A DNA stretch of 10,057 nucleotides from positions 1 through 10,057 of the forward strand of contig JABXIW010000321.1 of the NCBI GenBank assembly GCA_013372875.1, written 5' to 3'. Origin of the DNA: Gammaproteobacteria bacterium. Lineage in GTDB: Bacteria; Pseudomonadota; Gammaproteobacteria; Enterobacterales; Kangiellaceae. The notes under the pieces were generated by a model. That model was not told the DNA's origin, did not search any database, and saw nothing but the letters and a program-made list of their open reading frames with translations. This document shows, piece after piece, positions 6,286 to 10,057 of this stretch (the first letter of the stretch is position 1; each line of letters opens with the position of its first letter). The translations under genes and the position numbers were made by a program.

Positions 6286-6846
6286 GTGGCACACATAGCT
6301 TATCTAAGAGTCTCTACTGTAGACCAAAACACAGACCGTCAACTTACTGATACTGGTATCTCTTTTGATAAGTCTTTTACTGACAAGTGCAGTGGTGGCT
6401 CAACTAAACGACCAGCCTTAACGGAACTAAAGGAATACGTAAGGGATGGAGACACGATCCATGTGCATAGCATTGACCGTCTAGCTCGTAACTTGGTTGA
6501 TTTGAAACAGTTAGTAAATGACTGGACTAGCCAAGGGATTAGCATCAGATTTCACAAAGAGAACCTAAGTTTTAAAGCTGGTGGCTGTGACCACATGTCT
6601 GAGCTGATGCTTAACATGCTGGGTGCTGTAGCTCAGTTTGAGTTAGCAATGATTCAAGAAAGACGTCAGGAAGGCATTGAGAAGGCTAAAGCAGCAGGTA
6701 AATATAAAGGCAGACCAACAAACAGTGAAAACCACCTACGTATCCACCAGCTGCGTTCTAAGGGACTATCTTTGCGGAAGATAGCCTCTCAGGTAGGTGT
6801 ATCCCTGTCTACAGTGCAAAGAGCTTTATCAAAGAACGTAACTTAG
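6286..6846 (+). CDS. Small serine recombinase (resolvase/invertase family)
   Basis: This 186-residue protein has the full layout of Tn3-type resolvases and Hin/Gin-type invertases. The catalytic domain begins IAYLRVSTVDQNTDRQL, with nucleophile Ser10 next to Arg8. The conserved SIDRLARN motif (62-69) carries Arg65 and Arg68. The long E helix MLGAVAQFELAMIQERRQEGI (111-131) leads through KAKAAGKYKGRP to a C-terminal helix-turn-helix (about 151-184, LSLRKIASQVGVSLSTVQRAL). It cuts and rejoins DNA at paired short sites through a phosphoserine link. The start is GTG: the upstream frame is closed by a stop at 6253 and offers no other ATG, GTG or TTG, and the ribosome binding site is weak (GGGT). 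It is divergent from ptuA, with motif repeats directly upstream. Whether it resolves cointegrates or inverts DNA cannot be told from the protein alone. Confidence 0.9.
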   Translation: MAHIAYLRVSTVDQNTDRQLTDTGISFDKSFTDKCSGGSTKRPALTELKEYVRDGDTIHVHSIDRLARNLVDLKQLVNDWTSQGISIRFHKENLSFKAGGCDHMSELMLNMLGAVAQFELAMIQERRQEGIEKAKAAGKYKGRPTNSENHLRIHQLRSKGLSLRKIASQVGVSLSTVQRALSKNVT

Positions 6847-7011
6847 TAACTGTACAAAAATCTAAAAATTCAATCACACATTGTTTATAAAAATAAGGAT
6901 ACGCAGCAATAGAAATCAAATAGTTGTACTCCAGCCCCTCCCCCCTTATTCAGATACAAACCGAACAGAGAAATAATTATTAAGTAATCATATATAGGTA
7001 CCAAGACCACT

Positions 7012-7968
7012 ATGAATCAATTCATGGCAGATAGCAGATTTGAGTATTTAGACCCTCGTACTCTCATACTAGATCCAGCAATGCAAGCCCGTGACGTTGA
7101 ACTCATACAAGACAAACGAGTACGTTCAGCGCAAGAGATCAAGCAAGAGAGTCAAAGCAAAGAGATTCTTGAAGACCTTCGTAATGGACAGCCTATAAGG
7201 CAGCCTATCACCGTTTTTGTGGTCGATGATAAGTATTATGTAGTGGATGGTTTCCATCGTACTGGAGCTTGCTTGGAGTATCTTGCAGAAAACCCAAATA
7301 CTGAACTAAAGATTAACTCACGAGTGATATATAACCGTACTTACATTGAAGCGTTTTCAGCAGCTCAAGACGCCAATCAGTCACATGGTGTAGGTGTTAC
7401 TCATGATGAAATTATGCAGGCTAAGTTCCGCAAGTTAATTGTAAATAAAGAATTTGGCCTAAGTGTATCTCAAGTAGTAAAGATCGTGGGTTGTAGTCGT
7501 GGTCAAGCTGCACATATTGCCAGAAATTTAAAGACTTGTGGTGAAGCTCTAGGTGATGACATCTACATGAACATAGTAGATTTAGAGAGCTTTGTTGAAC
7601 GCCTTAGATTTGGTCTGGAGAGTAAATATCACTTACCGAGCAATTGTTGGGACTCTAAAGGGTTTCCTAAGATCAGACGTCTCTCAGATGCAATTACTGG
7701 CAAAGATAATATGTCAAACCTAGACGATGAAAAGTGGGAGCAGCAACAGATCAAAGATGTCTCAAACAGTCTCAGCCGTCTCATTACATTTTACGGAGAG
7801 GATATCTTTAGGGAAGGCTTACGAAAAGTAACTAGAGGTTCACAACTAGGCATCTCTATATCCCAAAGAAATAAGTGGCTAGATCAGGTTGGTTCTATAG
7901 AAGGGTGTATTCAAGACAAAAATGACGGAATTAAAGCACCTGACTTAGTAGAAAATTACGACTTTTAG
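7012..7968 (+). CDS. ParB/Srx-fold DNA-binding protein, orphan
   Basis: The N-terminal half of this 318-residue protein is a ParB-like (Srx-fold) domain. It shows DPAMQAR (21-27), then QPITVFVVDDKYYVVDGFHR (64-83) with the DGFHR motif that in this superfamily contacts the nucleotide. A linker with ANQSHG (121-126) follows, then a probable helix-turn-helix, LSVSQVVKIVGCSRGQAAHI (150-169). The C-terminal 140 residues are unassigned. There is no ParA ATPase beside it, so a partition role is unlikely on present evidence; CTP-binding transcription factors and phage or island regulators share this architecture. It lies 165 bases after the resolvase on the same strand and converges with the large recombinase, a terminator hairpin separating them. 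The ribosome binding site before the ATG is poor, and a second Met (7024) has none better, so the start is not certain within four codons. Confidence 0.75.
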   Translation: MNQFMADSRFEYLDPRTLILDPAMQARDVELIQDKRVRSAQEIKQESQSKEILEDLRNGQPIRQPITVFVVDDKYYVVDGFHRTGACLEYLAENPNTELKINSRVIYNRTYIEAFSAAQDANQSHGVGVTHDEIMQAKFRKLIVNKEFGLSVSQVVKIVGCSRGQAAHIARNLKTCGEALGDDIYMNIVDLESFVERLRFGLESKYHLPSNCWDSKGFPKIRRLSDAITGKDNMSNLDDEKWEQQQIKDVSNSLSRLITFYGEDIFREGLRKVTRGSQLGISISQRNKWLDQVGSIEGCIQDKNDGIKAPDLVENYDF

Positions 7969-7980
7969 AAATAACGTTGT

Positions 7981-8017
7981 GAGCTCGTAAGCCTTATACC
8001 ACAAGGCCTACGGGCTC
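7981..8017. terminator. Bidirectional hairpin between convergent ParB-like and recombinase genes
   Basis: A 15-position stem (7981-7995 with 8003-8017, one G-T pair and one mismatch) closes a 7-base loop 13 bases after the ParB-like stop. ATTTAAA follows on the plus strand. It is placed to end both converging transcripts. Confidence 0.65.
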
Positions 8018-8028
8018 ATTTAAACAAA

Positions 8029-8069
8029 GGTGTACACGTGTGTACAATGAGAGTTACTTAGGTGTACAC
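8029..8069. repeat. GGTGTACAC direct repeats with a palindrome
   Basis: GGTGTACAC occurs at 8029-8037 and 8061-8069, exactly 32 bases apart (about three helical turns). A reversed copy GTGTACA (8040-8046) forms the palindrome TGTACAC-GT-GTGTACA (8031-8046) with a 2-base centre. The second direct copy lies inside the last codons of the large recombinase. It could be a regulator operator or a serine-recombinase site, whose cores are also 2 bases. Confidence 0.5.
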
Positions 8070-9697
8070 AACAGAGTATTACTAATCTCGTTTCTTTTGG
8101 CGTCAGTAGCAGGAAGCAATTCAAAAGTCTCTAGACCATCCTTACTCTCAAAAAGTGCACCTTTGAGACTATGATCACATTGAATACTTACAAGCTCATC
8201 ACCATCCTTTCTATATATCTTTATATACCGATACTCTTCTTTCTTATCTGCATGCATTTCTATTTTGCTCAAGTACCGTCGTAAAACTTGATTGAGCTTT
8301 ATTCGACCATCTATATCTTTAGTACTATCAATGAGTTCTAGAAAACGGCCAGTTAACATTTCAGAATCTTGTTTTTGAATGACTAACTTACCTTGAGAGG
8401 TCTCTAGTTCTGTTTTGACATTAGAAAGTTGCTTCTCAATGTTCGTGACTGAGGTTTTTAGCTCACGAAATTTACTTTGCAGCTGATCGTTTAATCCGAG
8501 TGCAGCAATGGCATTTATCGTATTGTCTAATTGTCTTCTGGTATCTTCTAGAAGGAATGTTAGTTCTCGTTCTTTAGCATTCAACTCTTTGATATTGTTG
8601 TTGTCGTGACTACCCATAACTTCAAGGATAGGCAAGCGGCGTAAAGCAAAGAGAACGAAGGAAGATAGTTTGTAGAAGTTCCAAGAGCTACCAAAACAAC
8701 TAATGCGATATTGAAGACAACGAAGCTGGTAATACCTTTTCCCTTTAACGCATGAGCTCACAATATGCATACCTTCACCGCATGAGCATCGAAGTAGGCC
8801 AGCAAAGTAATTACGCATCTCTTTGCCCCTACGACCTTTTCCTGCACCACCTTCTTTTAAGACGGCCTGCACTTCATTAAACCGGTCTTCATCAATAATC
8901 GCAGGGTAGTAGTTTTTTATAGCATCTCCTTCAGGCTTCCCATTTAGGGTTGGTTGATATTCACCAAGAACTGCACGATATTGAAGAATTCTGGATATAC
9001 TTCTTGGATACCACGCTCTACCAGTTAAAGGCTTCCGGCCTTCCTCTGTTAAAAGACGACCAATCCTAGGCGTGCCATACCCATTAACGTATAAATCAAA
9101 TATTTTTCGAACGGTTTCCACACGTTCAGGAATAAGCTCAAATGCGGTTTTATCTTGATTGACACGCAACCAACTAGGACAGCGTCTCGTGATAATTTCT
9201 CCAGTAAGACGAGCCTTTTCACGTGCCTTTGCCTTAGCGTTCAGAATCATTTGGCTTTTACGTTCTGACTCCTCAAAAGCACGCTGGGCACTTAGAGCCC
9301 ACGCCATTAAATCCATTAAAGGATTATGAGAGTCTGGTTCGTATAACTTACTATCAGTGAATGTATAAATGCTAATACCACTTGCTAGTAGCTGCATTAA
9401 AAGTGAGACCGCACGCTGGACTCCAGCACGGGAAAGACGGTCAACGTTTTCCACTATTAAAACGCTGCCTTTTTCAATATAGCCGTCTTCGACACATTGA
9501 AGAAACTGGCTTAAGGCACCAGTTTCAATATTTGCACCTTTCCAACCACTGACTCCAAGATCAGAAAAGGTTTTTTCACTAAGCTCCCAGCCGTGAGCTA
9601 GAGCAGCTGCCTGTATAGCCTGCCACTGACGCTCTTGCCCATAACCTTGAATTTGTTTTTTTGAAGAAAGTCTTACATAACTATACGCTGTGCGCAT
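8054..9697 (-). CDS. Large serine recombinase (site-specific integrase)
   Basis: The 547 residues are in the usual order for this class. The catalytic resolvase domain (about 1-150) begins YSYVRLSSKKQ with nucleophile Ser11 and contains VENVDRLSRAG (82-92) with Arg87 and Arg90. The 'recombinase' DNA-binding domain (about 165-280) includes GYGTPRIGRLL and the LTGRAWYPRSISRIL segment. A zinc ribbon follows, with Cys304, Cys306, Cys327 and Cys334, and then a coiled coil (about 366-440) typical of the domain that controls synapsis and directionality. Such enzymes integrate phages and islands between short unlike att sites. It is 40 bases from the ppiC stop, consistent with an attachment site there. 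The ribosome binding site AGGAGGG is strong but partly folded into a hairpin (9700-9722). It converges with the ParB-like gene. No separate directionality factor is evident in the window. Confidence 0.9.
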   Translation of the reverse strand: MRTAYSYVRLSSKKQIQGYGQERQWQAIQAAALAHGWELSEKTFSDLGVSGWKGANIETGALSQFLQCVEDGYIEKGSVLIVENVDRLSRAGVQRAVSLLMQLLASGISIYTFTDSKLYEPDSHNPLMDLMAWALSAQRAFEESERKSQMILNAKAKAREKARLTGEIITRRCPSWLRVNQDKTAFELIPERVETVRKIFDLYVNGYGTPRIGRLLTEEGRKPLTGRAWYPRSISRILQYRAVLGEYQPTLNGKPEGDAIKNYYPAIIDEDRFNEVQAVLKEGGAGKGRRGKEMRNYFAGLLRCSCGEGMHIVSSCVKGKRYYQLRCLQYRISCFGSSWNFYKLSSFVLFALRRLPILEVMGSHDNNNIKELNAKERELTFLLEDTRRQLDNTINAIAALGLNDQLQSKFRELKTSVTNIEKQLSNVKTELETSQGKLVIQKQDSEMLTGRFLELIDSTKDIDGRIKLNQVLRRYLSKIEMHADKKEEYRYIKIYRKDGDELVSIQCDHSLKGALFESKDGLETFELLPATDAKRNEISNTLLCTPK

Positions 9698-9699
9698 AA

Positions 9700-9722
9700 C
9701 GCCCTCCTAAATAACAAGGGCG
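9700..9722 (-). promoter_or_regulatory. Hairpin covering the recombinase ribosome binding site
   Basis: On the minus strand CGCCCT (9722-9717) can pair with AGGGCG (9705-9700) around an 11-base loop. The 3' arm includes half of the Shine-Dalgarno AGGAGGG (9708-9702), just before the ATG at 9697. Folding would lower translation of the recombinase. The inverted repeat could also be half of an att site. Confidence 0.35.
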
Positions 9723-9726
9723 GATT

Positions 9727-9744
9727 CTAGAGTTATGTCATAAC
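9727..9744. repeat. Candidate right attachment region at the ppiC 3' end
   Basis: CTAGAGTT (9727-9734) recurs in the same orientation at 3826-3833. Overlapping it, GTTATG-T-CATAAC (9732-9744) is a perfect inverted repeat centred on the ppiC stop codon. The site lies between the recombinase start and ppiC, where an integrase att junction is expected. The repeat is short, and a related 11-mer also occurs inside ptuA, so it may be chance. Confidence 0.25.
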
Positions 9745-10016
9745 CGATACAATACCTTGACCACATGCCAGCCAAATTTTGTTTTGACTAAGTGCGGAGT
9801 TAACACTTCACCAGAAAAACAAACTTTGTCGAATTGAGGCACCATTTGACCGCGACGGAACTCACCGAGGTCACCACCACGTTTGCCAGACGGGCAAGTT
9901 GAATATTTTTTCGCTAGTGTTTGGAATTTAGCGCCTTTTTTCAGTTGCTTGATGATGTCTTCAGCTTGTTCTTTGTGCTTAACAAGAATGTGCAATGCGG
10001 CTGCTGTGTTTGCCAT
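9738..10016 (-). CDS. ppiC: Peptidyl-prolyl cis-trans isomerase C (parvulin)
   Basis: This 92-residue protein is a single parvulin domain, very close in sequence to E. coli PpiC/Par10. It begins [12 protein letters not shown] and contains [13 protein letters not shown] (41-53), [13 protein letters not shown] and the C-terminal [11 protein letters not shown]. The parvulin active-site residues are visible: His9, Cys41, Met58, Phe62 and His84. It catalyses cis-trans isomerisation of peptidyl-proline bonds and is cytoplasmic, with no signal peptide or extra chaperone domain. The start at 10016 (MANTAAAL) is chosen over an in-frame GTG at 10031 because the family begins there and GAGAGA precedes it. 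The loop before the last strand is one residue shorter than in E. coli. The last residue and stop lie in a palindrome at the possible island junction, so the C-terminus should be compared with relatives lacking the island. Confidence 0.95.
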   Translation of the reverse strand: MANTAAALHILVKHKEQAEDIIKQLKKGAKFQTLAKKYSTCPSGKRGGDLGEFRRGQMVPQFDKVCFSGEVLTPHLVKTKFGWHVVKVLYRL

Positions 10017-10030
10017 GTGTTTATCTCTCA

Positions 10031-10057
10031 CTATTCTGGTGGCGCAAGTTTACCGAA
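10031..10057 (-). CDS. Possible last codons of the gene upstream of ppiC
   Basis: Read from the right edge on the minus strand, the frame gives FGKLAPPE and then TAG, ending 14 bases before the ppiC start. This is the spacing expected of an upstream operon gene, but nine codons are too few to identify it, and it may be non-coding. Confidence 0.25.
   Translation of the reverse strand, partial: FGKLAPPE

Larger units (their letters stand above)
3824..9734. mobile_element. Putative genomic island (large serine recombinase, Septu-like cargo)
   Basis: Between ordinary chromosomal genes lies a block that groups a large serine recombinase, a small serine resolvase, an orphan ParB-like gene and an ATPase-HNH defence operon. 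Sampled lines of the defence operon are about 32-37% GC against 53-55% in the permease gene. The recombinase start lies 40 bases from ppiC, the usual place for an integrase next to its attachment site. The boundaries given use an 8-base direct repeat CTAGAGTT (3826-3833 and 9727-9734) and are tentative. The left end could lie anywhere between about 3430 and 4140. The block has no conjugation or transposase gene, so it would be non-self-transmissible. Confidence 0.45.

Noticed and set aside
6935..6945. G-rich minus-strand tract as a quadruplex
   Set aside because: Only two G runs are present; at least four are needed.
7012..7968. Plasmid partition system
   Set aside because: No ParA gene or replication initiator is nearby, and the repeats are few and better placed for the recombinases.

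Overview
The window looks like chromosomal DNA of a marine gammaproteobacterium, most probably a Vibrio or close relative. The grounds are the parvulin-type ppiC at the right end, the uncharacterised permease that I associate with Vibrionaceae, and the codon style. No rRNA or tRNA gene is present to confirm this.

Layout. (1) Left flank, 1-3426, ordinary chromosomal genes: the C-terminal third of an alkyl sulfatase (running off the left edge), then an epoxide-hydrolase-like alpha/beta hydrolase in the same direction, ending in a hairpin terminator. Facing them on the minus strand is a 485-residue multi-pass permease resembling the DUF3360 family. Sampled lines of the permease gene are about 53-55% GC. 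(2) A 715-base non-coding stretch (3427-4141) holding a candidate permease promoter bracketed by two 14-base repeats, a perfect 13-bp hairpin and a nested inverted repeat. (3) Accessory block, about 3.8-9.7 kb: a two-gene ATPase + HNH nuclease operon (minus strand, 4-base overlap, sampled lines 32-37% GC) that matches the Septu (PtuA-PtuB) anti-phage design; a small serine resolvase/invertase divergent from it; an orphan ParB-like protein; and a convergent 547-residue large serine recombinase. (4) Right flank: ppiC on the minus strand, ending 40 bases from the recombinase start, and perhaps the last codons of the gene upstream of it.

How it fits together. The large serine recombinase next to ppiC is the likely integrase of a small genomic island of roughly 6 kb, whose cargo is the Septu-like defence operon. 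The short resolvase has res-like repeats at its own 5' flank, in the divergent intergenic region it shares with ptuA, so it may regulate itself and possibly touch the defence promoter. The ParB-like protein has no ParA partner here and is more likely a DNA-binding regulator than a partition protein. The island ends are not proven. An 8-base direct repeat, CTAGAGTT, at 3826 and 9727 is the best candidate I found, but it is weak. Everything about the island as a unit is inference; the domain calls for the individual genes rest on motifs read directly.
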